DNA from: Asanoa ishikariensis
Lineage (GTDB): Bacteria; Actinomycetota; Actinomycetes; Mycobacteriales; Micromonosporaceae
Direction: 5' to 3'
DNA length: 64,000 bases
Assembly (NCBI RefSeq): GCF_900107455.1
Contig: NZ_FNQB01000001.1
Span: 1,302,001-1,366,000 of the forward strand
Position 1 is the first letter of the stretch, and every line of letters begins with the position of its first letter. Below are positions 8,944 to 18,105 of the stretch, one piece after another. Under the pieces are notes generated by a model, which did no database searches, was not told the DNA's origin, and saw only the letters and a list, made by a program, of their open reading frames with translations. Both the position numbers and the translations under genes were made by a program.

Positions 8944-9759
8944 GTGACCACAGAATTCGTCGCCTCGATCGAGGGGGCCGAGGCGGAAGCGATGCTCGCC
9001 TACGAGAGCTCGAGCTCGCCGGACTTGCGGGACCGCCTTGGGCTCGCCGCCGCCCGAATCGGGGGCGGGGTGGTGCTGTCCGTGCGCCACGATCCCGCCG
9101 GCTACTGGAGCAAGGCCCTCGGGTTCGGGTTCACCGAACCCGTGACCAGGGACCTGGTCGACCGGATCATCGGGTTCTACCGGTCTGAGGGCACGCCGAG
9201 CGCGGTCATCCAGATCGCGCCCGCGGTGCTCCCGGACGACTGGGAAGAGATCCGGACCGCGTACGGCCTGGAGCCGATGTCGTCCTGGATCAAGCTCGCG
9301 GCCCCCGTCGAGGCGGTCCGACCGGCCGGCGGCACGCGGCTGCGGGTAGCCCCGGTCGATGCCGCTGACTTCGACGAATGGGCCCAAGTGCTGCTGCGGG
9401 GGTTCGGCATGCCGGCTGACGGCCTGGACCAGATGATCTCGGGGGCGGTGCGGAACCCAGCGTTCCGGCCGTACGGCGTCTGGGACGGACCCGAACTGGT
9501 CGGCGTGGGGAACGTCTACTTCCACGGCTCGGTCGCGGCGCTCAGCGCCGGCACCGTGCTGCCGGACCACCGCAACCAGGGCGCGCAGTCGGCGCTGATC
9601 ACCGCTCGGGCCGAGGCGGCGCGGGCAGCCGGGTGCCGGTGGTTGGTGGCCGAGACCGGGCAGCCCGCGCCGGGCGAGCGCAACCCGTCCATGGACAACC
9701 TGGTGCGCGCCGGTCTGACGGTCCGCTACGCCCGGCAGAACTGGCGCTGGCGCGCCTGA
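8944..9759 (+). CDS. GNAT family N-acetyltransferase
   Basis: A 271-residue acetyltransferase-like protein. The recognisable GNAT half is C-terminal: VxGVGNVYFHGSVAALSAGTVLPDHRNQGAQSALITAR contains beta-4 and the acetyl-CoA loop, here HRNQGAQ rather than the usual RGxGIG. The N-terminal 130 residues resemble an inactive GNAT half, so a double-GNAT architecture is likely. GTG 8944 is chosen because a weak CATCTT -10 box ends 6 nt upstream. TTG 8926 is the alternative. The substrate is unknown. Confidence 0.75.
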   Translation: MTTEFVASIEGAEAEAMLAYESSSSPDLRDRLGLAAARIGGGVVLSVRHDPAGYWSKALGFGFTEPVTRDLVDRIIGFYRSEGTPSAVIQIAPAVLPDDWEEIRTAYGLEPMSSWIKLAAPVEAVRPAGGTRLRVAPVDAADFDEWAQVLLRGFGMPADGLDQMISGAVRNPAFRPYGVWDGPELVGVGNVYFHGSVAALSAGTVLPDHRNQGAQSALITARAEAARAAGCRWLVAETGQPAPGERNPSMDNLVRAGLTVRYARQNWRWRA

Positions 9760-9806
9760 CGTCGACAGCCAACGCGCTCATCGTCTGGGCTGGACCGTGT
9801 GTGCCG

Positions 9807-9887
9807 TGCCCGGAGCGGGACTCGAACCCGCACGCCTTTCGGCAGCCGCTTTTAAGGCAGCCGTGTCTGCCGTTCCACCATCCGGGC
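9807..9887 (-). tRNA. tRNA-Leu(UAA)
   Basis: An 81-nt class II tRNA on the minus strand. The acceptor stem is GCCCGGA / TCCGGGC. The anticodon stem GCTGC / GCGGC (one G-U pair) holds loop CTTAAAA with anticodon TAA. A long variable arm (TGCC-GAAA-GGCG) marks it as leucine. The T-arm is GCGGG-TTCGAGT-CCCGC. The 3' CCA is not encoded. Confidence 0.95.
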
Positions 9888-9977
9888 GGCGGATCACTCT
9901 CACGGTAACCGCCTGTCACGGTAACCGGTTGGCCGCGGCTACGGTGGAGGCGGCACCTGCCACGCCACTTCGCATAC

Positions 9978-9983
9978 TAGGGT
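9978..9983 (+). promoter_or_regulatory. -10 box TAGGGT, leaderless start
   Basis: TAGGGT ends 7 nt before the GTG at 9991 and no ribosome-binding site is visible. This is the same geometry as several other genes in the window. Confidence 0.45.
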
Positions 9984-9990
9984 CTAGCGC

Positions 9991-11829
9991 GTGACCAGCA
10001 CTGCCCGCGCCGCGCAGCAGGCCGACCCCGCCGACCCGCCACCGGCGCCGGGGCGATCCGCGCGCTGGTCGGCCGACCGGCTCCGGCCACATCTCGCGGA
10101 CCTGGCCATCTGCATCGGCTTCCTGTTGTTGGCGGCGTGGATCATGCATGGGCTGTGGCCCTCGCCGACCGGGAAGGTGCTCGGCCTCAACCCCGAGGAC
10201 CAGACGCTCTACGAGTGGTTCCTCGCGGTCGACTCGCGGGTGCTGCACGGCGACTTCTCGCTGGTCACCGACCGGCTGAACGCGCCGGACGGGGTCAACC
10301 TGATGGCCAACACCACGGTCATCGCGCTCGGGGTGTTGTTCTCGCCGGTCACCCTGCTCTTCGGCGCACCGGTCACGTTCGCGTTGCTGGCAACCCTGAC
10401 CCTCGGTCTCACCGCGGTCGCGTTCTACCTGCTCTTCCGGCGGGTGCTCGGCACACACCGGCTGGCCGCGGCCATCGGCGGCGGGTTCTGCGGCTTCGCG
10501 CCCGGCATGATCTCCCAGAACAACAGCCACCTGCACATGACCGCGCTGTGGTTGGTGCCGGTGCTGGTCTGGGCGGTCATCAGCATCGTCCGTGCCGCCG
10601 ACCCGGAGGACCCGACCAACGCCGGCCGCGAAGGCGGGCGCAACTGGCGCCGGATCGTGGTCTTCGGCGTCGTCCTCGCGCTCACGATCACGATCCAGGT
10701 GTTCATCGGCGAAGAGGTGCTGTTCCTCACCGCGCTCACCCTCGTGATCATGACGCTGGTCTACGTCGGCGCCCGGCCCGCGTTCAGCCGCCGGGCCCTC
10801 CGCGGTGCCCTCGGTGGCCTCGGAGTCGCCGTCGTGCTCTCCGTGGTGGCGCTGGCGTACCCGCTGTGGTTCCAGTTCAAGGGGCCGCAGAGCGTGCCCA
10901 ACGGCGTGTTCAGCCCGCACTTCTTCTCGGCCGACCTGGCCAGCTTCAAGACCTTCTCACCGTTGTCGTGGGCCGGCAAGGACGAGAACGCCCGGCTGAG
11001 CACCGGCGCGGCCGAATACAACACGTTCTTCGGCTGGCCGCTGATCCTGGTGGCGATCGGCTGCGCGGCCTGGCTGATCCGCCGCCCGCTGGTGCTCGCG
11101 TGCACGATCGCCGCGGTCGTGATGGCGGCGCTCTCGCTCGGCCCCGAGGTGGTCGTCAACGGCGCCCGCAGTGACATCAGCGGCCCGTACCGGCTGCTGC
11201 TCGGCCTCCCGGTCGTCGACGGCGCCCTGCCGATGCGGTTCGCGCTGGCCCTGATCCCGCTGATCGCCACGGTGCTCGTGGTCGCCGTCGACACCGCGCT
11301 CAAGATGGAGTGGCAGCCCGGCCGCGTCCTGGTCCCAGCCCTGGTGGCGCTGGCCCTGCTGCCGGTCTTCCCCAGGCCGCTGCCGACCGTCGACCGCGCC
11401 CCGGTCCCCGAGTTCATCAGCGGGGGCTACTGGCGCGAGTGCGTCTCACCAGGCGGCGTCATGCTGCCGGTCCCGGCGGCGACACCGAAGGAGCCCTGGC
11501 CGATGCGCTGGGCCGCCGCGGCCGACGCCGGCTTCGCGATGCCCGAGGGCTTTTTCATCGCGCCGTACGGCGCCAACGGCACCGCCTCGATGGGCACCTT
11601 CAAGCAGCCCACGTCGCAGCTGATCAACCAGGCCGCCACCGAGGGCGTCGTGCCGGGCATCGGCGACTTCCAGCGAGCACAGGCCAAGTCCGACTTCGCC
11701 TTCTGGAAGGCGGAGTGCGTGGTCCTGGCCGACGGCACGGTCAACGAGGCGACGCTGCGCACCACGCTGGAGCAGCTCATCGGCCCCGGCAAGCGGATCG
11801 CCGACGTCACCACGTGGAAGGTCGGCTGA
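9991..11829 (+). CDS. polytopic membrane protein, GT-C glycosyltransferase-like
   Basis: A 612-residue integral membrane protein. After a Pro/Ala-rich N-terminus there are about ten to twelve membrane helices up to residue 470, then a soluble C-terminal domain of about 140 residues. An acidic EDQ motif (LNPEDQTLYEWFL) in the first extracytoplasmic loop and the DGVNLMANTT segment recall GT-C-type, polyprenyl-phosphate-sugar-dependent glycosyltransferases of actinobacteria. It also contains HxHxTALW. This assignment rests on topology and one motif and is tentative. The start is GTG with a leaderless -10 box. The next gene overlaps its end by 16 bp. Confidence 0.7.
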   Translation: MTSTARAAQQADPADPPPAPGRSARWSADRLRPHLADLAICIGFLLLAAWIMHGLWPSPTGKVLGLNPEDQTLYEWFLAVDSRVLHGDFSLVTDRLNAPDGVNLMANTTVIALGVLFSPVTLLFGAPVTFALLATLTLGLTAVAFYLLFRRVLGTHRLAAAIGGGFCGFAPGMISQNNSHLHMTALWLVPVLVWAVISIVRAADPEDPTNAGREGGRNWRRIVVFGVVLALTITIQVFIGEEVLFLTALTLVIMTLVYVGARPAFSRRALRGALGGLGVAVVLSVVALAYPLWFQFKGPQSVPNGVFSPHFFSADLASFKTFSPLSWAGKDENARLSTGAAEYNTFFGWPLILVAIGCAAWLIRRPLVLACTIAAVVMAALSLGPEVVVNGARSDISGPYRLLLGLPVVDGALPMRFALALIPLIATVLVVAVDTALKMEWQPGRVLVPALVALALLPVFPRPLPTVDRAPVPEFISGGYWRECVSPGGVMLPVPAATPKEPWPMRWAAAADAGFAMPEGFFIAPYGANGTASMGTFKQPTSQLINQAATEGVVPGIGDFQRAQAKSDFAFWKAECVVLADGTVNEATLRTTLEQLIGPGKRIADVTTWKVG

Positions 11830-12710
11830 CGCTGCGCCTCGTCTCCCTGCTCCCGTCCGCGACGGAGATCGTCTACGCCCTGGGCGTGGGCGACGACCTG
11901 GTCGGCGTGACCTTCGAGTGCACGATCCCTGCCGGCTTCAGCCCCGCGATCGTGGTCGGTGGTCGGGACACCCGGGACCTGACCCCTGGGGAGATCGACG
12001 CGTACGTCCGGTCGGCCGCCGCCACCGGCGCGGACCTCTACACGCTGCACGCCGACGCCCTCGCTGACCTACGCCCGGACCTGATCCTCACCCAGGACCT
12101 GTGCCGGGTCTGCGCGCTGCCGTCCGGCCGGGTCACCGACGCCCTCGCCCATCTGGGCTGCCAGTCGGACGTCCTCACGCTGGACCCACACACCTTGGCC
12201 GAGGTACTCGACTCGATCAACGCTGTCGGCGACCGGGCCTTCGCCGCCGCCGCTGCCGCCACCCTGGTCACCTCGCTGCGGGCTCGACTGTCGGCGGTCG
12301 CCACCGCGGTGGTCGAGCGGCCCCGCCCACGGGTAGCGGTCGTCGAGTGGACCGACCCACCTTTCGGCGCGGGCCACTGGATCCCCGACCTGGTGGCTGC
12401 CGCCGGCGGCACCCCGGTGGTCGCGCACCCGGGCGCCCGTTCGGCGGCGACCACGTGGGCCGCCTTCCAAGAGGCTGATCCGGACGTGGTCGTCGTAGCC
12501 CCGTGCGGCTACGACGTGATCGGCGCCGCCGCCCAGGCCCGCACGGTCCTGCCGCACTTCCCGTCGACCCCGGTCTGGGCCATCGACGCGGACGCCCTGA
12601 TCGTCCGCCCAGGCCCGCGCCTGGTCGACGGAGTCGAGGCCCTAGCCGCGATCCTGCACCCGGACGCCGTCGAGCAACCCCCACCGGGCCAGATCACCCG
12701 CGTCGCGTAG
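11814..12710 (+). CDS. helical-backbone metal receptor (BtuF/FepB-like binding protein)
   Basis: A protein of about 298 residues of the periplasmic-binding-protein helical-backbone type (cobalamin, iron-siderophore). The opening LVSLLPSATEIVYALG is the signature of BtuF-like corrinoid-binding proteins. Later segments PDLILTQDLCRVCA and EADPDVVVVAPCGYD fit the two lobes. No signal peptide or lipobox is present, so it may be a cytosolic stand-alone member as found in actinobacteria. No ABC transporter genes are adjacent. Only the GTG at 11814 gives a standard start; this overlaps the previous gene by 16 bp. Confidence 0.82.
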   Translation: MEGRLTLRLVSLLPSATEIVYALGVGDDLVGVTFECTIPAGFSPAIVVGGRDTRDLTPGEIDAYVRSAAATGADLYTLHADALADLRPDLILTQDLCRVCALPSGRVTDALAHLGCQSDVLTLDPHTLAEVLDSINAVGDRAFAAAAAATLVTSLRARLSAVATAVVERPRPRVAVVEWTDPPFGAGHWIPDLVAAAGGTPVVAHPGARSAATTWAAFQEADPDVVVVAPCGYDVIGAAAQARTVLPHFPSTPVWAIDADALIVRPGPRLVDGVEALAAILHPDAVEQPPPGQITRVA

Positions 12711-12749
12711 CCCCGAACGCCTGGTTGTGGACCGCGGACCTGGCAGGGA

Positions 12750-12767
12750 CGGGCCCCCTAGGGCCCG
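12750..12767. terminator. short hairpin between convergent genes
   Basis: CGGGCCC / GGGCCCG forms a 7-bp stem with a CCTA loop, between the binding-protein gene and the convergent thiolase gene. It could serve either strand. No T-run. Confidence 0.45.
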
Positions 12768-12836
12768 GCCCGGTCTCCGGCGGGAGCAACGGTCGCGCCC
12801 CCGACGGACCCGGGAAATGCTGATTCCGAACTTGGA

Positions 12837-14096
12837 CTAGCTGAGTCGCTCCAGCACCATCGCCATGCCTTGGCCGCCGCCGACGCACATGGTTTCCAGG
12901 CCGATGGTCTTGTCGTTCCAGTCCAGGGAGTTGATCAGGGTGCCGGTGATGCGGGCGCCGGTCATGCCGAAGGGGTGGCCTACCGCGATCGCTCCGCCCA
13001 TCACGTTGAGCTTGTCGATCGGGATGCCGAGGTCCTGGTAGGACGGGATGACCTGGGCCGCGAACGCCTCGTTGATCTCGACCAGGTCTACGTCGTCGAC
13101 GGTCATGCCGGCCCGCTTCAGGGCCTGCAGCGACGCGCCGACCGGGCCCAGGCCCATGATCTCCGGGGACAGGGCGGTCACGCCGGTCGAGACGACCCTG
13201 GCCAGTGGGGTGATGCCCAGGTCGCGGGCGCGGGCGGCGCTCATCACGATCACGGCGGCGGCGCCGTCGTTGAGCGGGCAGCAGTTGCCCGCGGTGATCC
13301 GGCCGTCGGGGCGGAAGACCGGCTTGAGGCCCGACACGCCTTCGAGGGTGACCCCGGCCCGCGGGCCGTCGTCCTGCGACACCACGGTGCCGCTCGGCGT
13401 CGTGACGGGGGTGATCTCGCGCGCCCAGAAGCCGTCGGCGATGGCCTTCTCCGCGAGGTTCTGGCTGCGTACGCCGAACTCGTCCATCTCCTCGCGGCTC
13501 ACGCCCTTGACCTGGGCCAGGTTCTCGGCGGTCTGGCCCATCGCGAGGTAGACGTCGGGCAACTCGCCGTCGGCGCGCGGGTCGTGCCAGACCTCGCCGC
13601 CGGCGGCCGCCCGCTTCGAGCGCAGGCGGGCCGGGGCGAAGCGGTTGTTGTCCCACGGGCCGCCGACGAGCTCCTGCGCCTCGGGCGGCAGCCCGTCCGA
13701 CGAGCCTCGGGCGAACCGCGACACGCACTCGACGCCCGCCGAGATGAACACGTCGCCCTCGCCGGCGCGGATCGCGTGGAAGGCCATCCGGGTGGTCTGG
13801 AGCGACGACGAACAGTAGCGGGTGATCGTCGCGCCCGGCAGCCCGTCCAGGTCGAGCATGGTCGCGACCACCCGCGCCATGTTGAAGCCCTGCTCCCCGC
13901 CGGGCAGACCGCAGCCGAGGTAGAGGTCGTCGATCGTGGTCGGGTCGAGCTCGGGCACCTTGTCGAGCGCCGCCCGCACGATGGTGGCCGTCAGGTCGTC
14001 GGCCCGCAGCTCCCGCAGCGACCCTTTGACAGCCCGACCGATGGGTGAGCGAGCGGTGGCGACAATGACGGCGTCGCGGTCCGACAGGATGGCCAT
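12837..14096 (-). CDS. acetyl-CoA C-acetyltransferase (thiolase)
   Basis: A 419-residue type II thiolase that forms or cleaves 3-ketoacyl-CoA. The nucleophile Cys95 lies in RYCSSSLQT. NEAF, GHPFGMTGAR (catalytic His) and MCVGGGQG (second catalytic Cys) complete the active site. It is slightly longer than the usual 390-400 residues because of an insert around residues 135-165 (PEAQELVGGPWDNNRF). The start is the ATG at 14096 (product begins AILSDRDAVIVATARSP). It is monocistronic here; acyl-CoA dehydrogenase and acetoacetyl-CoA ligase lie elsewhere in the window. Confidence 0.95.
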   Translation of the reverse strand: MAILSDRDAVIVATARSPIGRAVKGSLRELRADDLTATIVRAALDKVPELDPTTIDDLYLGCGLPGGEQGFNMARVVATMLDLDGLPGATITRYCSSSLQTTRMAFHAIRAGEGDVFISAGVECVSRFARGSSDGLPPEAQELVGGPWDNNRFAPARLRSKRAAAGGEVWHDPRADGELPDVYLAMGQTAENLAQVKGVSREEMDEFGVRSQNLAEKAIADGFWAREITPVTTPSGTVVSQDDGPRAGVTLEGVSGLKPVFRPDGRITAGNCCPLNDGAAAVIVMSAARARDLGITPLARVVSTGVTALSPEIMGLGPVGASLQALKRAGMTVDDVDLVEINEAFAAQVIPSYQDLGIPIDKLNVMGGAIAVGHPFGMTGARITGTLINSLDWNDKTIGLETMCVGGGQGMAMVLERLS

Positions 14097-14157
14097 GTCA
14101 CACGTTAACCCGACGCGCGCCGGGCGTGAGGATGTGATTCCTCTCAATCGACAGGGC

Positions 14158-14952
14158 TCAGGGCGCGGCTGATCGACCCAGCCCGGCCAGCGCGGATACG
14201 GCTGGCAGCAGGGCATGCGCCCACACCCGGTAGCCGTCGGCCGAGGGGTGGAAGCCGTCGAAGCACAGCGTGCCCGCGTCGGCCCGGAACACCGCGCCGG
14301 TCTCCGCCGCGAGGTCGACCACGGCGCCACCGGCGGACCGGACCGCGCGGCCCTGCGCCGCCGCGGTCTGCCTGCCCCACCAGCCGGCGATCTCGCGCAG
14401 CGGCTGGTCGATCGCGCGGGCAGCGCCGAGGTCGGGGCAGGTGCCGACGACGACCTCGACACCGGCGTCGCGCAGGCGGCGCACCGCGGCCGCCAGGTAG
14501 GCGGCGGACTCGCCGGGCCGGCGCAGGGCGGTCGCGTCGTTGGCACCGATCAGGATCACGGCCAGGTCGGGCCGTTCGCCGAGCAGCGCCCGGGCCACCT
14601 GGGTGGCGAGGTCGGTCGAGCGCGAGCCGGACACACCGACGGACGAGAGGTGCACGCGCAGCCCGGCGTCGTCGGCGAGCAGCCGGGCGAGCTGGCCGCC
14701 GACCGTGTCGTCGACGTCGTCGACGCCCACACCGAGCGATGTGGAGTCGCCGAGCAGCACCAGCCGCACCTCCGGGGCGCCTTCGCGGCCCACGGACGTG
14801 CGCAGGGCCAGCCCGAGCTGGGGCTGCGCGTAGCGGCGGTTGCGGGCGGTGACGAACTCGCCGGCCAGCAGTGCGGCGCCGGCGAGGCCGCCGGCCAGCA
14901 GCGTCATGGCGGCCGTGCGGCCCAACCGGCCGACCAGACCGCGTGACGTCAT
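14158..14952 (-). CDS. SGNH/GDSL hydrolase (second of tandem pair)
   Basis: A 264-residue esterase/lipase-like SGNH hydrolase. A hydrophobic N-terminal segment (about residues 12-34) acts as signal anchor. Block I is LLGDSTSLGVG (Ser), block III LIGANDA, and the C-terminal DGFHPSADGY carries the catalytic Asp/His. The ATG overlaps the stop of the upstream SGNH gene by 4 bp, so the two are an operon. It shares GTCPDLG and FHPSADGY with its neighbour, showing duplication. The natural substrate is unknown; cell-envelope acyl esters are plausible. Confidence 0.87.
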   Translation of the reverse strand: MTSRGLVGRLGRTAAMTLLAGGLAGAALLAGEFVTARNRRYAQPQLGLALRTSVGREGAPEVRLVLLGDSTSLGVGVDDVDDTVGGQLARLLADDAGLRVHLSSVGVSGSRSTDLATQVARALLGERPDLAVILIGANDATALRRPGESAAYLAAAVRRLRDAGVEVVVGTCPDLGAARAIDQPLREIAGWWGRQTAAAQGRAVRSAGGAVVDLAAETGAVFRADAGTLCFDGFHPSADGYRVWAHALLPAVSALAGLGRSAAP

Positions 14953-16052
14953 GCCAACTCCTCCACCGTGGACGGCTCCGCGTCGTCGCGGGCCGGCTCC
15001 AAGGGTAACGTCGGCGCGGTCCCGCGGAGGTTCCCGAACAGGCGACGGGCACCACCCGGGCCGGGGCCGAACCACGCGGCCGGGCGACGGCGGAGCTGCG
15101 CCCAGCGTCCCGCGGGGCCACGGTCGCGGCCCGCGACCTGCGTGCCGCTGACCTCGGTGCCCGGCTGGCGGGCGGCCTCCTGCGCGGCCTGCGGCAGCGA
15201 ACGCACGCCCTCGCCGGCCGCGAGTGCCACCCGCTCCTCGGGCGCGCCGAGCGCGGCCAGCACGCTGGGCAGCATCGCCGCGGCGGCCAGCGCGTAGCCG
15301 TCGGCGGACGGGTGGAACCGGTCGAGGCCGAACATCCGTGCCGGCTCGGCCGCGAACCGCGGGCCGAGCAGGTCGCCGAGGGAGACCGTCCAGGCGCCGG
15401 CCTCGACGCTGGCGACGGTCTGCGCGGCGGCGAGCTGGCGGCTCCACCGGCCGGCGAGCCAGCGCAGCGGCGGCTGGATGGGCTGGATCGTGCCCAGGTC
15501 GGGGCAGGTGCCGACGATCACCCGGGCGCCCGCGCCGCGGAACTTGCGGACGGCGTTGACCAGGTGCCGCACCGCGATGTGGGTGCTGGTGCGGTGGGTG
15601 ACGTCGTTGCCGCCGATGATGATGACCGCGACGTCGGGGCGCGGCGTGCGTTCCAGCGCGGCCTCGACCTGGTGCGGCAGGCCGGCCGAGAGGGCGCCGA
15701 CCACGGCGTGCCGGTGCAGCCGGACGGGCCGCTGAAGGCGGCGGGAGACGCCGGTGGCGAGCAGGGCGCCGGGTGTCTCGCGGGGCTTGTGCACGCCGTA
15801 GCCCGCGGCCGACGAGTCGCCGACCACCACCATCTCGATCGGCTCGCCCGGGAACCGGGTGCCGTAGACGCCGTCACCGCGCGGCGGTGGCTCCTGGGCC
15901 TGCGGGATGCGCCGGCGGGCCTGCTCGGCCTGCCCGACGATGAGCGCGGCTCCCGCCACCGCTCCGAACGCCGTCACACCCGCTCCGACGGCCGTGAAAC
16001 GCGCGACCGTCCGGGCGGCGGTGCGCCAGGCCGCTGCCTCGGCTGCCCCCAT
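14949..16052 (-). CDS. SGNH/GDSL hydrolase (first of tandem pair)
   Basis: A 367-residue SGNH hydrolase. The N-terminus has one membrane-anchor segment (about residues 15-38). The catalytic blocks are VVGDSSAAGYG, IIGGNDVTH, GTCPDLGTI and DRFHPSADGY. Beyond the catalytic core it carries a basic, Pro/Arg-rich C-terminal extension of about 110 residues that its downstream paralogue lacks. It overlaps that paralogue by 4 bp. The start is the ATG at 16052 (product begins GAAEAAAWRT). Both enzymes are probably membrane-tethered and face outward. Confidence 0.87.
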   Translation of the reverse strand: MGAAEAAAWRTAARTVARFTAVGAGVTAFGAVAGAALIVGQAEQARRRIPQAQEPPPRGDGVYGTRFPGEPIEMVVVGDSSAAGYGVHKPRETPGALLATGVSRRLQRPVRLHRHAVVGALSAGLPHQVEAALERTPRPDVAVIIIGGNDVTHRTSTHIAVRHLVNAVRKFRGAGARVIVGTCPDLGTIQPIQPPLRWLAGRWSRQLAAAQTVASVEAGAWTVSLGDLLGPRFAAEPARMFGLDRFHPSADGYALAAAAMLPSVLAALGAPEERVALAAGEGVRSLPQAAQEAARQPGTEVSGTQVAGRDRGPAGRWAQLRRRPAAWFGPGPGGARRLFGNLRGTAPTLPLEPARDDAEPSTVEELA

Positions 16053-16209
16053 TGGCTGTGCCCCCCATGCTTCGCTTCCGGCTACGAGGCTAACGCCGCG
16101 ACGCCCAAAAAGGTGCTCCACGCTCCCTGGGGTGTTTCGCGGATCAAACCTCTCGGCGGTTCGGGGTGGCGCGTTCTGGGCATCATGGTGCGGAGGAGGT
16201 CGATAGCCG

Positions 16210-16566
16210 ATGGCGAAGACGTTGAAACGCACCGCGGCGTTCGCCGCACTGGGCCGGGCGTTGACCGCCGGTGCCCGGGGCGGCCCCGGTCTGGGCGCCC
16301 GACTGGCGGCGCTACCCCGGATGATCAAGGCAACCGCGAGCGGACAGTACGACGGCGGCCTGCGCCTGGCGATGATGACGGCCGCGACGATCTACGTGGT
16401 GTCCCCGCTCGACTTCGTGCCGGAGGCGTTCCTCGCGCTGTTCGGGCTGGTCGACGACGTGGTGATGGTGACCTGGCTGGCCGGCAGCGTGCTCGCCGAG
16501 ACCGACCGGTTCCTGGCCTGGGAGGCCCGCCGTGACACCGTCATACCCGGCACCGTGTTGTCCTGA
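16210..16566 (+). CDS. DUF1232 (YkvA-like) membrane protein
   Basis: A 118-residue protein with the DUF1232 core. The segment IYVVSPLDFVPEAFLALFGLVDDVVMVTWL (about residues 62-91) carries the characteristic SPxDxxP and DD residues between two hydrophobic helices. The function of the family is unknown. The ATG has AGGAGG 12 nt upstream (GGAGGAGGTCGATAGCCG). It is divergent from the SGNH pair and precedes cystathionine beta-synthase by 64 bp, with a separate promoter between. Confidence 0.85.
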   Translation: MAKTLKRTAAFAALGRALTAGARGGPGLGARLAALPRMIKATASGQYDGGLRLAMMTAATIYVVSPLDFVPEAFLALFGLVDDVVMVTWLAGSVLAETDRFLAWEARRDTVIPGTVLS

Positions 16567-16576
16567 CCTGCGCACG

Positions 16577-16582
16577 TAGGCT
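16577..16582 (+). promoter_or_regulatory. -10 box TAGGCT for cystathionine beta-synthase
   Basis: TAGGCT lies 48 nt upstream of the GTG start of the CBS gene, leaving room for a short leader with the ribosome-binding sequence AGAAGGG (16615-16621). Confidence 0.4.
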
Positions 16583-16630
16583 GGGAACGACTCGCCGACC
16601 CGGCGGGGCGGACCAGAAGGGCACAACGCC

Positions 16631-18001
16631 GTGCGCTACTACGACAACGTCGTCGACCTCATCGGTAACACGCCGCTCGTCCGGCTGCGCACCGTCGCCG
16701 CCGGCATCGACGCGACGGTGTTGGCCAAGGTCGAATATTTCAACCCCGGTGGCTCGGTCAAGGACCGCATCGCGCTGCGGATGGTCGAGGCCGCCGAGAA
16801 GGCCGGCCTGCTCCAGGCCGGCGGCACGATCGTGGAGCCGACCAGCGGCAACACCGGTGTCGGGCTGGCCCTGGTCGCCCAGCTCAAGGGTTACCGCTGT
16901 GTCTTCGTCTGCCCCGACAAGGTCAGCGAGGACAAGCGCGACGTGCTGCGCGCGTACGGCGCCGAGGTGGTGGTCTGCCCGACCGCCGTCGCTCCGGAGG
17001 ACCCGCGGTCGTACTACAACGTCTCGGACCGGCTCGCCAGCGAGATCCCGGGCGCCTGGAAGCCCAACCAGTACGCCAACAAGGAGAACCCGCGCTCGCA
17101 CTACGAGACGACGGGTCCCGAGGTCTGGGAGCAGACCGCCGGCCGGGTGACCCACTTCGTGGCGGGCGTCGGCACCGGCGGCACGATCTCCGGCGTCGGC
17201 CGCTACCTCAAGGAGGTCTCCGGCGGCGCCGTCAAGGTGATCGGCGCGGACCCGGAGGGCTCGGTCTACTCCGGCGGCACCGGCCGGCCGTACCTGGTCG
17301 AGGGCGTCGGCGAGGACTTCTGGCCCGAGACCTACGACCGGGACATCTGCGACGAGATCGTCGAGGTCTCCGACAAGACCTCGTTCGACATCACCCGCCG
17401 GCTCGCCCGCGAGGAGGGCCTGCTGGTCGGCGGCTCGTGCGGCATGGCGGTCGCGGCCGCGCTCGAGGTGGCGCACCGCGCCGGCCCGGACGACGTGATC
17501 GTGGTGCTGCTGCCCGACGGCGGCCGTGGCTACCTGTCGAAGATCTTCAACGACGAGTGGATGGCCCGGTACGGCTTCCTGGCCACGGGCGGCGAAGAGC
17601 CGACCGTGCGGGACGTGCTGGCCGGCAAGAGCGGCGAGATGCCGGAGCTCGTGCACGTGCACCCGACCGACCCGGTCCGCGAGGCGATCGACCGGATGCG
17701 GGAGTACGGCGTGTCGCAGGTGCCCGTGCTCAAGGCGGAGCCCCCGGTGGTGACCGGCGAGGTGGCCGGCTCGATCGTCGAGAAGGAGCTGCTGGACGCG
17801 CTGTTCACCGGCCAGGCGCACCTGCACGACATGGTCGAGAAGCACATGCACTCGCCCCTGCCGATGATCGGTGGCGGCCAGCCGGTCAGCGAGGCCGTGG
17901 CACTGATGGAGAAGTCCGACGCCGCGCTCGTGCTGATCGACGGCAAGCCCAAGGGCGTGATCACCCGGCAGGACCTGCTGGCGCACCTGGGCTCGCGTTG
18001 A
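16631..18001 (+). CDS. cystathionine beta-synthase
   Basis: A 456-residue PLP enzyme of reverse transsulfuration that condenses serine with homocysteine to cystathionine. The PLP lysine is K44 in NPGGSVKDR. TSGNTG and GVGTGGTISG bind cofactor phosphate and substrate. Residues from about 335 onward form two CBS domains (PELVHVHPTDPVREAI... and MHSPLPMIGGGQPVSEAV...), the usual regulatory tail. The length equals the family's actinobacterial norm. Together with the cystathionine gamma-synthase at 30.1 kb it suggests two-way exchange between Met and Cys. Confidence 0.96.
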   Translation: MRYYDNVVDLIGNTPLVRLRTVAAGIDATVLAKVEYFNPGGSVKDRIALRMVEAAEKAGLLQAGGTIVEPTSGNTGVGLALVAQLKGYRCVFVCPDKVSEDKRDVLRAYGAEVVVCPTAVAPEDPRSYYNVSDRLASEIPGAWKPNQYANKENPRSHYETTGPEVWEQTAGRVTHFVAGVGTGGTISGVGRYLKEVSGGAVKVIGADPEGSVYSGGTGRPYLVEGVGEDFWPETYDRDICDEIVEVSDKTSFDITRRLAREEGLLVGGSCGMAVAAALEVAHRAGPDDVIVVLLPDGGRGYLSKIFNDEWMARYGFLATGGEEPTVRDVLAGKSGEMPELVHVHPTDPVREAIDRMREYGVSQVPVLKAEPPVVTGEVAGSIVEKELLDALFTGQAHLHDMVEKHMHSPLPMIGGGQPVSEAVALMEKSDAALVLIDGKPKGVITRQDLLAHLGSR

Positions 18002-18105
18002 ATTTTTCTCCCATAACGGCTAGTTAAGGCAAAACGCGAACTCTGTCCCATTCGCGGTGAATACTACCTCTTGGAGGTTTATTCGCTTCGGGGGGCGGTT
18101 TACGC

